Of a DNA stretch of 64,000 nt, positions 29,377 through 37,391 are shown piece after piece. Positions within the stretch are counted from its first letter, which is position 1. Each line of letters opens with the position of its first letter. Under the pieces are notes generated by a model that saw only the letters and a list, made by a program, of their open reading frames with translations, was not told the origin of the DNA and did not search any database. The DNA comes from Plasmopara viticola (Eukaryota; Oomycota; Peronosporomycetes; Peronosporales; Peronosporaceae), in NCBI GenBank assembly GCA_001695595.3, contig MBPM02000018.1:1-64000 (forward strand). Direction: 5' to 3'. The translations under genes and the position numbers were made by a program.

Positions 29377-30607
29377 AGGACGCAAAGCGATCGGCTGCAG
29401 ATGGGTGTTTCGAGTCAAGAAAAACCAAGATGGGATTATCGAGCGGTTCAAAGCGCGACTCGTTGCCAAGGGATTTTCACAAAAGTTTGGAGTTGATCAT
29501 GAGGAGACATTTGCGCCGGTGGCGAAGTTTACTTCAATTCGCATCGCGTTGAGTATGGCTGCCAAGTACGGTTTGACGCTACATCAGATGGACGTGAAGA
29601 CTGCTTTCTTAAACGGAGTTCTGGATGAAGAAATTTATATGCAGCAGCCTGAAGGATATGTGAGCGAAAACAAACAAGATCATGTATGTAAGCTGATGCG
29701 TTCGTTGTACGGTCTTAAGCAATCACCGCGCATGTGGAACCAAACCATCGACGACTTTATGATCAAGATGAGTTTCAGCAAGTGTGAGTCCGATCACTGT
29801 GTCTACATCAAGCGCGTGGACGACGATATGGTTATTGTAGTGCTGTACGTGGACGATCTCATTGTAGCAAGCAGCAACAACTCGCTCCTTGTCTCCACCA
29901 AGCGTGCGCTAAGCGACCGATTTGAGATGACTGACCTCGGCGAGCTTAAGTACTTTCTCGGTATGGAAATCGGTCAAGACCAAGTATCCGGTCGAGTCAC
30001 GATGCGACAAACCAAGTTTCACAAGTCAATTCTGAGCAAGTTTGGCATGCAAGATAGCAAGCCGGTCAAGACGCCTCAAGAAGCAGGGCTCAAGCTGACA
30101 AAGAACATGTGTGAAGGCGGCTGCAAGCATGAAGTTACGATGAAGAATGTGCCTTATCGAAGTTGTGTTGGTGGCATAATGTACCTTATGGTTGCGACGC
30201 GACCGGACCTTGCTGCGGCTGTGGGAGTTCTAAGCCAGTTTGCTGCTGATCCGTGTCCGACGCATTGGCAAGCACTCAAGCGGGTTCTGCGATACTTAAA
30301 GGCAACGGAAACGCATGGACTCCAGTTTTCAAGTTGCGGTCCGGCTAAGCTACTTGGGTATTCGGATGCAGACTGGGCTGGAGACATCGAATCTCGCCGA
30401 AGTACAAGCGGCTATGCGTTTACACTTAATAATGGATGCATCAGCTGGCGAAGTAAGAAGCAACGAAGTGTGGCGCTTTCCTCAACAGAAGCGGAGTACA
30501 TGGCTTTATCAGAAGCCACTCAAGAAGCGGTTTGGCTCAAGGTATTTCTGTGCGAGCTTGGTGAGATGACTTCCAATGAGTCTGTCAAGATATTTGAGGA
30601 CAATTAA
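29147..30607 (+). CDS. pol: Reverse transcriptase and RNase H of element G
   Basis: True pol starts near 29355 ('PLPKGRKAIGCRWVFRVKKNQDG'); earlier codons are out of frame. RT: '[27 protein letters not shown]', 'LHQMDVKTAFLNGVLDEEIYM', 'SLYGLKQSPRMWNQ', catalytic 'LYVDDLIVAS'. RNase H: '[11 protein letters not shown]', '[10 protein letters not shown]', 'IFEDN', then TAA (30605-30607) in place of the glutamine codon seen in D. The same stop is in H. This pol branch differs from A, E, F and J (DVKTAFLNG versus DVVTAFLYG). Confidence 0.9.
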   Translation: MCPNTNARHSKKCRLWLQFATRATRPPTSSFQWENCRQRSSRRWNPVTRANGKLHATRSWSHSTRTRLGMLVVPLPKGRKAIGCRWVFRVKKNQDGIIERFKARLVAKGFSQKFGVDHEETFAPVAKFTSIRIALSMAAKYGLTLHQMDVKTAFLNGVLDEEIYMQQPEGYVSENKQDHVCKLMRSLYGLKQSPRMWNQTIDDFMIKMSFSKCESDHCVYIKRVDDDMVIVVLYVDDLIVASSNNSLLVSTKRALSDRFEMTDLGELKYFLGMEIGQDQVSGRVTMRQTKFHKSILSKFGMQDSKPVKTPQEAGLKLTKNMCEGGCKHEVTMKNVPYRSCVGGIMYLMVATRPDLAAAVGVLSQFAADPCPTHWQALKRVLRYLKATETHGLQFSSCGPAKLLGYSDADWAGDIESRRSTSGYAFTLNNGCISWRSKKQRSVALSSTEAEYMALSEATQEAVWLKVFLCELGEMTSNESVKIFEDN

Positions 30608-30937
30608 GGTTCTATTGCGTTGGCCAATAATCCAGAATTTCACAAGCGCACAAAACATATCGACATTCGCTACCACTTTGTGCGAGAAAAGGTTGAGGAC
30701 GGCCAAGTCAACCTTGAGTACATCCCTACGCAAGACATGCTGGCCGACATAATGACGAAGCCAATTCCATCCGCGCAGTTCGAAGTTCTGCGTTCTAAAC
30801 TTGGGATACAAGGCGTCACCGTTGCCGAGTCGAGTGGGAGTGTTATCAAAGATGCTGGTGATGTTGTCGAAGATGCTGGTGATGTTGTCGAAGATGCTGG
30901 TGATGATACGCCTCGACCAGCGACTACATATCGGTAA
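30608..30937 (+). pseudogene. pol: RNase H C-terminus of element G, after the nonsense codon
   Basis: In frame with the preceding RNase H, beyond the TAA: '[26 protein letters not shown]', '[22 protein letters not shown]'. A tail with heptad-like repeats (DAGDVVE twice, then DAGDD) follows and ends ...RPATTYR. The tail from 30841 is encoded inside the LTR. Confidence 0.87.
30832..30840 (+). promoter_or_regulatory. Polypurine tract of G
   Basis: GAGTGGGAG, abutting TGTTATC of the LTR, inside pol coding sequence. Confidence 0.72.
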
Positions 30938-31163
30938 ATATTGGTATCTGCAATCAGTTGATGACTGACTGAGGGAGCGGGTTCATGATGGGCAAAAGAT
31001 CGGTTTCGGGATGGGAAGATGATTGCGCCCGGATGGTGAGTCGTTCTGATTGGCTTAGATAAATCATTGGCTTAGAGGTAGCATGTAGTTGTGAACTAAG
31101 GACCTTTTTAAATATATTCACTTTGCATTTTGCCAATTAGTGCTCACTTCGACCTTTTCAACA
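30841..31163 (+). repeat. LTR9, 3' LTR of element G
   Basis: 323 bp, TGTTATCAAAG...CTTTTCAACA. A 21-bp repeat near its start (about 2.5 copies, 30849-30905) codes for the pol tail. It has one 22-bp 'gggaagatgattgcgccc' motif and two 'attggcttag' boxes. Confidence 0.92.
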
Positions 31164-31938
31164 GGCTCGACCATGGTGGATAAGATTCTTCGTCATTTTG
31201 ATACATGATTGATTATCTTCAAATATTTCTTACTCTGGTTTATCCTTACCAGCTGCACCTAAAATTTCACAAAGAAGACGATGTGCCTACTTGCCTTCTT
31301 GTATCGCCAGGTTGAGTGCAATATACTCAGCTTCACTGGTCGACAGGGAAACACTTGATTGTTTCTTGCTTTCCCAACTCACAGGTGCCCCATCAACATA
31401 AATGCATAGCCAGAAGTTGACTTGCGGTCCGCATGATCGCCAGCTCTGTCTGCATCCGAATATCCACGGAAATTCACTTGATCACTAGCCTTAAATGAGA
31501 TGCCGTGCGACTTGCTTCCTTGGAGGTAGCGACGAATTCTCTTTATCGCAACCCAGTGTCCAGCTTGTGGGTTCTCCATAAAACGTGATACATATCCAAC
31601 AGCAAAAGCAATGTCTGGACGCGTTGCAGTTGTTAGATGCATCAAGGCACCCACAGCTTCACGAAAAAAAACGTCGATCTTTGTTTTTTAGCGCTTGGCA
31701 CGAGTCGAAAGCTTGAGTCAGTCGGACTTATCGCTGCCTTGCAGTCGCTCATGCCGCATCGCTTGAGAATTTCGTCGACATAGCGTCTCTGGCAAAGTGT
31801 GATACTGCCGTCGACGTTATCTACAACTTCGATACCCAGACCAAAAGCACATTTTCCACTGTCCGTCATTTTAAAGCGCGACTTGAGACTGCCTTTAGTT
31901 TGCGCAAAGAGGTCAGCCGAGCTGCCAGTAATGAGTAC
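31164..31938 (-). pseudogene. pol: RNase H and RT remnant of element I (unit 0, left piece)
   Basis: Readable in pieces: 31379-31654 '[29 protein letters not shown]' to 'YSDADRAGD' (Trp of DADWAG is Arg), and 31642-31962 '[38 protein letters not shown]'. The end near 31180 is 'RSTMVDKIL'-like degenerate RNase H. It is cut by G on the left and by H on the right, just before the YVDD codons. Confidence 0.82.
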
Positions 31939-32261
31939 TGTTGAAAAGGTCGAAGTGAGCACTAGTTGGCAAAATGCAAAGTGAATATATTTAAAAAGGT
32001 CCTTAGTTCACAACTACATGCTACCTCTAAGCCAATGATTTATCTAAGCCAATCAGAACGACTCACCTTCCGGGCGCAATCATCTTCCCATCCCGAAACC
32101 GATCTTTCGCCCATCTTGAACCCGCTCCCTCAGTCAGTCATCAGCTGATTGCAGATACCGATACTTACCGATATGTAGTCGCTGGTCGAGGCGTATCATC
32201 ACCAGCATCTTCGACAACATCACCAGCATCTTCGGCAACATCACCAGCATCTTTGATAACA
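31939..32261 (-). repeat. LTR10, 3' LTR of element H
   Basis: TGTTGAAAAGG...TTTGATAACA on the plus strand. Three tandem copies of the 21-bp 'accagcatcttcgacaac' repeat at 32200-32257 and one 22-bp motif. Confidence 0.93.
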
Positions 32262-32497
32262 CTCCCACTCGACTCGGCAACGGCGACGCCTTGTATCCCA
32301 AGTTTAGAACGCAGAACTTCGAACTGCGCGGATGGAATTGGCTTCGTCATTATGTCGGCCAGCATGTCTTGCGTAGGGATGTACTCAAGGTTGACTTGGC
32401 CGTCCTCAACCTTTTCTCGCACAAAGTGGTAGCGAATGTCGATATGTTTTGTGCGCTTGTGAAATTCTGGATTATTGGCCAACGCAATAGAACCTTA
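32165..32497 (-). pseudogene. pol: RNase H C-terminus of element H, after the nonsense codon
   Basis: TAA at 32495-32497 at the same codon as in G, then in-frame '[24 protein letters not shown]' to '...RPATTYR', with heptads DAGDVAE and DAGDVVE coded in the LTR. Confidence 0.87.
32262..32274 (-). promoter_or_regulatory. Polypurine tract of H
   Basis: AGTCGAGTGGGAG on the element strand next to LTR10, as in G and D. Confidence 0.72.
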
Positions 32498-33100
32498 ATT
32501 GTCCTCAAATATCTTGACAGACTCATTGGAAGTCATCTCACCAAGCTCGCACAGAAATACCTTGAGCCAAACCGCTTCTTGAGTGGCTTCTGATAAAGCC
32601 ATGTACTCCGCTTCTGTTGAGGAAAGCGCCACACTTCGTTGCTTCTTACTTCGCCAGCTGATGCATCCATTATTAAGTGTAAACGCATAGCCGCTTGTAC
32701 TTCGGCGAGATTCGATGTCTCCAGCCCAGTCTGCATCCGAATACCCAAGTAGCTTAGCCGGACCGCAACTTGAAAACTGGAGTCCATGCGTTTCCGTTGC
32801 CTTTAAGTATCGCAGAACCCGCTTGAGTGCTTGCCAATGCGTCGGACACGGATCAGCAGCAAACTGGCTTAGAACTCCCACAGCCGCAGCAAGGTCCGGT
32901 CGCATCGCAACCATAAGATACATTATGCCACCAACACAACTTCGATAAGGCACATTCTTCATCGTAACTTCATGCTTGCAGCCGCCTTCACACATGTTCT
33001 TTGTCAGCTTGAGCCCTGCTTCTTGAGGCGTCTTGACCGGCTTGCTATCTTGCATGCCAAACTTGCTCAGAATTGACTTGAGAAACTTGGTTTGTCGCAT
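32495..33100 (-). CDS. pol: RNase H of element H
   Basis: 201 codons: 'MQDSKPVKTPQEAGLKLTKN', 'VPYRSCVGGIMYLMVAMRPDLAA', '[11 protein letters not shown]', '[10 protein letters not shown]', 'IFEDN' then the TAA shared with G. The one-base deletion near 33135 separates it from RT. Confidence 0.87.
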   Translation of the reverse strand: MRQTKFLKSILSKFGMQDSKPVKTPQEAGLKLTKNMCEGGCKHEVTMKNVPYRSCVGGIMYLMVAMRPDLAAAVGVLSQFAADPCPTHWQALKRVLRYLKATETHGLQFSSCGPAKLLGYSDADWAGDIESRRSTSGYAFTLNNGCISWRSKKQRSVALSSTEAEYMALSEATQEAVWLKVFLCELGEMTSNESVKIFEDN

Positions 33101-33951
33101 CGTGACTCGACCGGATACTTGGTCTTGACCGATTCCATACCGAGAAAGTACTTAAGCTCGCCGAGGTCAGTCATCTCAAATCGGTCGCTTAGCGCACGCT
33201 TGGTGGAGACAAGGAGCGAGTTGTTGCTGCTTGCTACAATGAGATCATCCACATACAGCACAACAATAACCATATCGTCGTCCACGCGCTTGATGTAGAC
33301 ACAGTGATCGGACTCACACTTGCTGAAACTCATCTTGATCATAAAGTCGTCGATGGTTTGGTTCCACATGCGCGGTGATTGCTTAAGACCGTACAACGAA
33401 CGCTTCAGCTTACATACATGATCTTGTTTGTTTTCGCTCACATATCCTTCAGGCTGCTGCATATAAATTTCTTCATCCAGAACTCCGTTTAAGAAAGCAG
33501 TCTTCACGTCCATCTGATGTAGCGTCAAACCGTACTTGGCAGCCATACTCAACGCGATGCGAATTGAAGTAAACTTCGCCACCGGCGCAAATGTCTCCTC
33601 ATGATCAACTCCAAACTTTTGTGAAAATCCCTTGGCAACGAGTCGCGCCTTGAACCGCTCGATAATTCCATCTTGGTTTTCCTTGACTCGAAACACCCAT
33701 CTGCAGCCGATCGCTTTGCGTCCTTTAGGCAGAGGAACAACATCCCAAGTCTTGTTCTTGTGGAGTGACTCCAGCTCCGAGTCGCATGCAGCTTTCCATT
33801 GGCCCGCGTCACTGGATTCCATCGCCGACTTGAAAGTTGTCGGCAATTCTCCCACAGAATACACGACGTGGGCGGCTTCGTAGCCCTCTTCGCGAATTGA
33901 TTGCCAGAGCCGACATTTCTTCGAGTGTCGAGCGTTGGTATTTGGGCACAT
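33067..33951 (-). CDS. pol: Reverse transcriptase of element H
   Basis: 294 codons spanning the complete RT: 'SAMESSDAGQWKAACDSEL', 'PLPKGRKAIGCRWVFRVKENQDG', '[14 protein letters not shown]', 'MDVKTAFLNGVLDEEIYM', 'SLYGLKQSPRMWNQ', catalytic 'LYVDDLIVAS', 'FEMTDLGELKYFLGM'. The last dozen residues are off-frame. The 4-base insertion found in G near 29355 is absent here. All RT catalytic residues are present. Confidence 0.9.
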   Translation of the reverse strand: MCPNTNARHSKKCRLWQSIREEGYEAAHVVYSVGELPTTFKSAMESSDAGQWKAACDSELESLHKNKTWDVVPLPKGRKAIGCRWVFRVKENQDGIIERFKARLVAKGFSQKFGVDHEETFAPVAKFTSIRIALSMAAKYGLTLHQMDVKTAFLNGVLDEEIYMQQPEGYVSENKQDHVCKLKRSLYGLKQSPRMWNQTIDDFMIKMSFSKCESDHCVYIKRVDDDMVIVVLYVDDLIVASSNNSLLVSTKRALSDRFEMTDLGELKYFLGMESVKTKYPVESRCDKPSFSSQF

Positions 33952-34261
33952 GACGCTTGGGCTGCGGAACCTCAGTCACCTTTTCCAAAGATTGAGTACG
34001 AGTGTGCCGCTTGCTTCCCAATTCAAAGTCCGAACTTGCGTCGTGTGTCTCATCCTGCTCTTGCTCAAACTCGTTTTCGTCGTCCGTCGACATTCCTTCG
34101 TCCTCATCATGAATCTCGACAATAGTGCTTTTATTTTTGAAAGTCGTTCTTCCACTGTTGAAAGTGTCTTCCTTGAACTGAGCATCACGACTCATAACGA
34201 TTCGACCAGTCGACAATTGTTCAAAGCGATACGTCTTTTGGTGCTCCGAGTAGCCCAACAA
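33809..34261 (-). pseudogene. pol: Integrase C-terminus and acidic linker of element H
   Basis: 'GYSEHQKTYRFEQLSTGRIVMSRDAQFKED' and an acidic linker ending 'PKYQRSTLEEMSALA'. A stop (CGA to TGA type, about 34262) precedes it and an indel near 33897 follows it. Confidence 0.85.
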
Positions 34262-35275
34262 TCAACACAATATTGCTTTCGCATCCAGTTTCGAGCGCTT
34301 TTCTTTCGGAACATGCACGAACGCGTGACAACCAAACACTTTCAAGTTGGCTAATAGTGGTTTCTTGGTTGTCCAAAGCTCGAAAGGTGACGTCTGGTGC
34401 TCGATAGCTCGCGATGGATACCGATTTCGAAGAAACATTGCTGTCATAACTGCTTCTCCCCAGTAGTGTTTGGCGAGACCCGCGTGCTCCAACATGCACC
34501 TTGCGCATTCCACAAGCGTCCGATTCATACGCTCCGCAACTCCGTTAAGCTGTGGTGTGTACGGCGGCGTATACTTGAGCACAATTCCATTATACGAGCA
34601 AAACTTGGCCATTTTCGTGGATGCATACTCGCCACCGTTGTCACTGCGAAGAGATTTTACGCGTTTGCCGGTCTGCTTTTCTGCGAATGCCACAAAATTG
34701 GCGAACTTGTCCACGACTTCTGACTTGCTCTTGATCAGATAGACGACGCAATATCTTGACTTGTCGTCGATGAACGTCACGAAGTAGCGCTTGCCACTAA
34801 ACGTTGGAGACTGCATGGGACCGCACACATCGCTGTGTATAACCTCCAAAAGCTCATTCGCTCGATCCGTCGACATCGATTGGAACCGTACACGAGTCTG
34901 CTTACCCAGTGCACAGCCATCACAAATCTCCCACTTGTTCACAGACGTAATGTCGATTCCAATGGCGAGATTCTTCCTCACGATTGCGTTCAGCCCGTCG
35001 TGACCAATATGACCAAGTCGAAGATGCCACAAATATGAAGTGTCCTCGTTGCTTGTCAAAGTGTTGACCGTATTTGCTTCTTCACGAGCAACCGGAGTCA
35101 TGTGCAGCCGAAATAATCCTTTTCCTTCGCGCGCACCGATTTTCCACTTGACACCTTTTGTTTCGGTAAAGCATCCCTCCTTGTCGAAAACAACAGGCCC
35201 GACGTCCTTGGTAAAGCGACCAACTGAAAACAAATTTCTCGACAACTTGGGGATGTGCCACACATTTGTCAACAC
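34262..35275 (-). CDS. pol: Protease end and integrase of element H
   Basis: 337 codons from 'LTNVWHIPKLSRNLFSVGRF': HHCC 'LWHLRLGH'/'ICDGCALGKQ', D in 'HSDVCGPMQS', D in 'RSDNGGEYAS', E in 'NGVAERMNRT', 'HYWGEAVMTAMFLRNRYPSRAIEHQTSPFELW'. It contains the undisturbed sequence of the site where E entered G. It ends at an in-frame stop where G codes 'CRFLGYSE'. A full integrase core is visible. Confidence 0.9.
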   Translation of the reverse strand: MLTNVWHIPKLSRNLFSVGRFTKDVGPVVFDKEGCFTETKGVKWKIGAREGKGLFRLHMTPVAREEANTVNTLTSNEDTSYLWHLRLGHIGHDGLNAIVRKNLAIGIDITSVNKWEICDGCALGKQTRVRFQSMSTDRANELLEVIHSDVCGPMQSPTFSGKRYFVTFIDDKSRYCVVYLIKSKSEVVDKFANFVAFAEKQTGKRVKSLRSDNGGEYASTKMAKFCSYNGIVLKYTPPYTPQLNGVAERMNRTLVECARCMLEHAGLAKHYWGEAVMTAMFLRNRYPSRAIEHQTSPFELWTTKKPLLANLKVFGCHAFVHVPKEKRSKLDAKAILC

Positions 35276-36335
35276 ACCCTTTAATTCCGTGCGACGTCAT
35301 CATAGCCATCACAATGTCACCGCTGCCAATAGCTTGTACGACGCCGTCGTCTGCCAGATGTACGTCGATAGGGGGAAAAGTCTTGTAGCTCCTCATGAAC
35401 TTCTTGGAACTTGTCATATGCTGAGTCGCCCCCGAGTCGACCAGCCAGACGTCATTCGGCTTGACAGAGCCACTGCTACCGCCAACCGAGAAAAGATAGT
35501 CACCAGAATCTTCAATCTGCGCGACGTTTGCCCGCTGCGATCGATATCGCTCAGCATCATTCTGGACTCGCGAGGGGCAATCTGCGATCCAGTGTCCTTG
35601 TTTGCCGCAATTATGGCACGCACCAGTCTTCTTCACCGGTCGTCCTTTGCGCTTCGCATCCTTCATCATGAACGCTTGGCCAGACGCAGCTCCATCGCCG
35701 CCCTGCTCCTTGCGCTTCAAAACCTCATGGAGAAGTCGAGACGTCACCAGCTCCCAGGTCAAAGTGTCTGCACGAGATTCCAATGCAGTAATGAGAAACT
35801 GGTACGAGTCATTAAGACTCCCAAGAAGCGTGATAACCAAGTCGTCCTCGCTCACCGGGGCACCTACAGCATCGAGCTGCTCCGCTAGCGTCTTGAGCTT
35901 GTTGATGTGTTCCAGAACATCATCACCTTCTTCCATCATTGTCGTGAAAAACCGTCGACGAAGAAAGAGCTTGTTTGCGAGGCTCCTCTTCTCAAAGTGT
36001 CCTTCCAGTCGCGACCATGCATCATGCGCACCACTTGACGACTGGACCAGTGGCAGTTGCGAGTCTTCCATCGCAAGACAGATTATCGCTAGCGCTTTCC
36101 GAGACTTCCTCTTGTAAGTCGACTGATCCATCGCATTCGTGCAGTGCTCCAGCTTGATCTCACCACTTGCGACTTCCCACAGGTCCTTCTCCTCCAGCAC
36201 CATCTGCATCTTGAACTTCCAGGTGTGAAAGTTGGAGCCGTCGAACTTGTTGATTCGACTTGGCATAGACGCGTCCATGGTGGCGAAGGCAGAGTCAGAG
36301 AAGGGGGAGGCAGAGTCGGCGGGGCTTGGGCTCAT
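35082..36335 (-). CDS. gag: Gag and protease N-terminus of element H
   Basis: 417 codons: MSPSPADSASPFSDSAFATMDAS..., gag domain, CCHC knuckle 'CHNCGKQGHWIADC', protease 'WLVDSGATQHMTSS', 'VHLADDGVVQAIGSGDIV'. The frame is lost after 'TSHG' by a 2-base deletion near 35283, and the last 65 residues are spurious. The ATG is in the primer site; an in-frame Met is also at residue 20. Confidence 0.9.
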   Translation of the reverse strand: MSPSPADSASPFSDSAFATMDASMPSRINKFDGSNFHTWKFKMQMVLEEKDLWEVASGEIKLEHCTNAMDQSTYKRKSRKALAIICLAMEDSQLPLVQSSSGAHDAWSRLEGHFEKRSLANKLFLRRRFFTTMMEEGDDVLEHINKLKTLAEQLDAVGAPVSEDDLVITLLGSLNDSYQFLITALESRADTLTWELVTSRLLHEVLKRKEQGGDGAASGQAFMMKDAKRKGRPVKKTGACHNCGKQGHWIADCPSRVQNDAERYRSQRANVAQIEDSGDYLFSVGGSSGSVKPNDVWLVDSGATQHMTSSKKFMRSYKTFPPIDVHLADDGVVQAIGSGDIVMAMMTSHGIKGCVDKCVAHPQVVEKFVFSWSLYQGRRACCFRQGGMLYRNKRCQVENRCARRKRIISAAHDSGCS

Positions 36336-36339
36336 AACC
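36328..36339 (-). promoter_or_regulatory. Primer binding site of H
   Basis: GGTTATGAGCCC next to LTR11. Confidence 0.85.
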
Positions 36340-36662
36340 TGTTGAAAAGGTCGAAGTGAGCACTAGTTGGCAAAATGCAAAGTGAATATATTAAAAAGGT
36401 CCTTAGTTCACAACTACATGCTACCTCTAAGCCAATGATTTATCTAAGCCAATCAGAACGACTCACCATCCGGGCGCAATCATCTTCCCATCCGGGCGCA
36501 ATCATCTTCCCATCCCGAAACCGATCTTTTGCCCATCTTGAACCCGCTCCCTCAGTCAGTCATCAACTGATTGCAGATACCGATACTTACCGATATGTAG
36601 TCGCTGGTCGAGGCGTATCATCACCAGCATCTTCGACAACATCACCAGCATCTTTGACAACA
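36340..36662 (-). repeat. LTR11, 5' LTR of element H
   Basis: TGTTGAAAAGG...TTTGACAACA. Two copies each of the 21-bp and 22-bp repeats. Apart from copy number it differs from LTR10 by about four substitutions and one base. Confidence 0.93.
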
Positions 36663-36860
36663 AGCACATCGTCCGCATAAACCAGTAGCAATTACAATGG
36701 CCGTCGACGTTCTTAATGTAGAGGCACGGATCAAAAGCAGATACACAAAAACCAATGGAGCATACAAACTCATCAAAAGTCTCGTTCCAAGCTCGTGATG
36801 CTTGGTTTAGGCCGTAAATCGCTTTCAGCTGTTCCGAGCAATCGAAATTCCCTTCGAGCT
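36663..36860 (-). pseudogene. pol: RT remnant of element I between H and solo LTR P0
   Basis: '[38 protein letters not shown]' and the YVDD-region codons, with 'GLKQ' changed to 'GLNQ' as in all array units. Bounded by the H target duplication and by GAGCT of P0. Confidence 0.83.
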
Positions 36861-37086
36861 TGTTGAGGGTGATCGGTTTATGGTACAATGTACCAACTGT
36901 ACCCATGTACCAGCTGTACCCGTTAACCGGTAAGCCCGAACCGGTCCAATACGATCGCACGTTGATTAGACGAGCAGGATGATTGAACGAGTAAGGAAAG
37001 ATTGTGATTAGACGAACTAAATGTTAGGAAGACTTAGTGCACGTCTCATCAGCTAGACCTAACATTAAATGAATCGCTTTCGAATC

Positions 37087-37378
37087 TGATTGAAGGTGAC
37101 TTTGAGCACTAAGTAGGAGGCGGAGGCGAGGAAACCGAAGCGGAGAAGGCACTTGGGGGTTTGAATGGAAGTTCAAAAGTGATTGATTTATTGGAGTTAG
37201 TTTGTTTGCTGCGTAGAAACGCAGCAGTGCATCCTATCACCAAGTGCATCTAATCACAAACATTCCTTACTCGCCCAATCAGCCTACTCGTCTAATCAAC
37301 GTGTGGTCGTATTGGACCGGTTCATGCTAACCGGTTAATGGGTACAATGTACCAACCGGTCAGCATGTACCTGTAACA
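37087..37378 (-). repeat. LTR12, 3' LTR of element J
   Basis: TGATTGAAGG...CCTGTAACA on the plus strand. It has a hairpin at 37208-37225, an AATAAA candidate on the element strand (gatttattgg) and GTACC repeats near its end (37351-37371). Confidence 0.94.
37208..37225. other. Hairpin in the J LTR
   Basis: A perfect 7-bp stem gctgcgt/acgcagc with AGAA loop, conserved in the other LTR at 41525-41542. A role in RNA folding (for example R-region or packaging) is possible but unproven. Confidence 0.7.
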
Positions 37379-37391
37379 CGCCCTCTCAATG
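37379..37391 (-). promoter_or_regulatory. Polypurine tract of J
   Basis: CATTGAGAGGGCG on the element strand, next to LTR12; the pol stop TGA (37386-37388) lies in it. Confidence 0.75.

Larger units (their letters stand above)
22194..31163 (+). mobile_element. Ty1/copia element G, interrupted by E (5' end outside)
   Basis: Plus-strand gag - protease - integrase - [E insertion] - integrase - RT - RNase H - LTR, same family as C and H. The 5' LTR and first Gag codons are cut off by the F array. The 3' LTR ends at 31163 in the RNase H of element I, with GGCTC as predicted target duplication. It carries several stops and frameshifts, so it is an old copy. Confidence 0.93.
31939..36662 (-). mobile_element. 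Complete Ty1/copia element H with AGTAC/AGCAC target duplication
   Basis: 4724 bp, same family as C and G. Both LTRs are 323 bp by coincidence: one has an extra 21-bp repeat, the other an extra 22-bp motif. Flanks are AGTAC (31934-31938) and AGCAC (36663-36667), a 5-bp duplication with one later change; uninterrupted units read 'gagtacatcgtcc'. It carries several frameshifts and stops. Confidence 0.95.

Noticed and set aside
32200..32257. Short regular repeats that could be mistaken for a CRISPR array
   Set aside because: They are contiguous 21-bp repeats without spacers, inside an LTR, and code for heptads of the pol tail.
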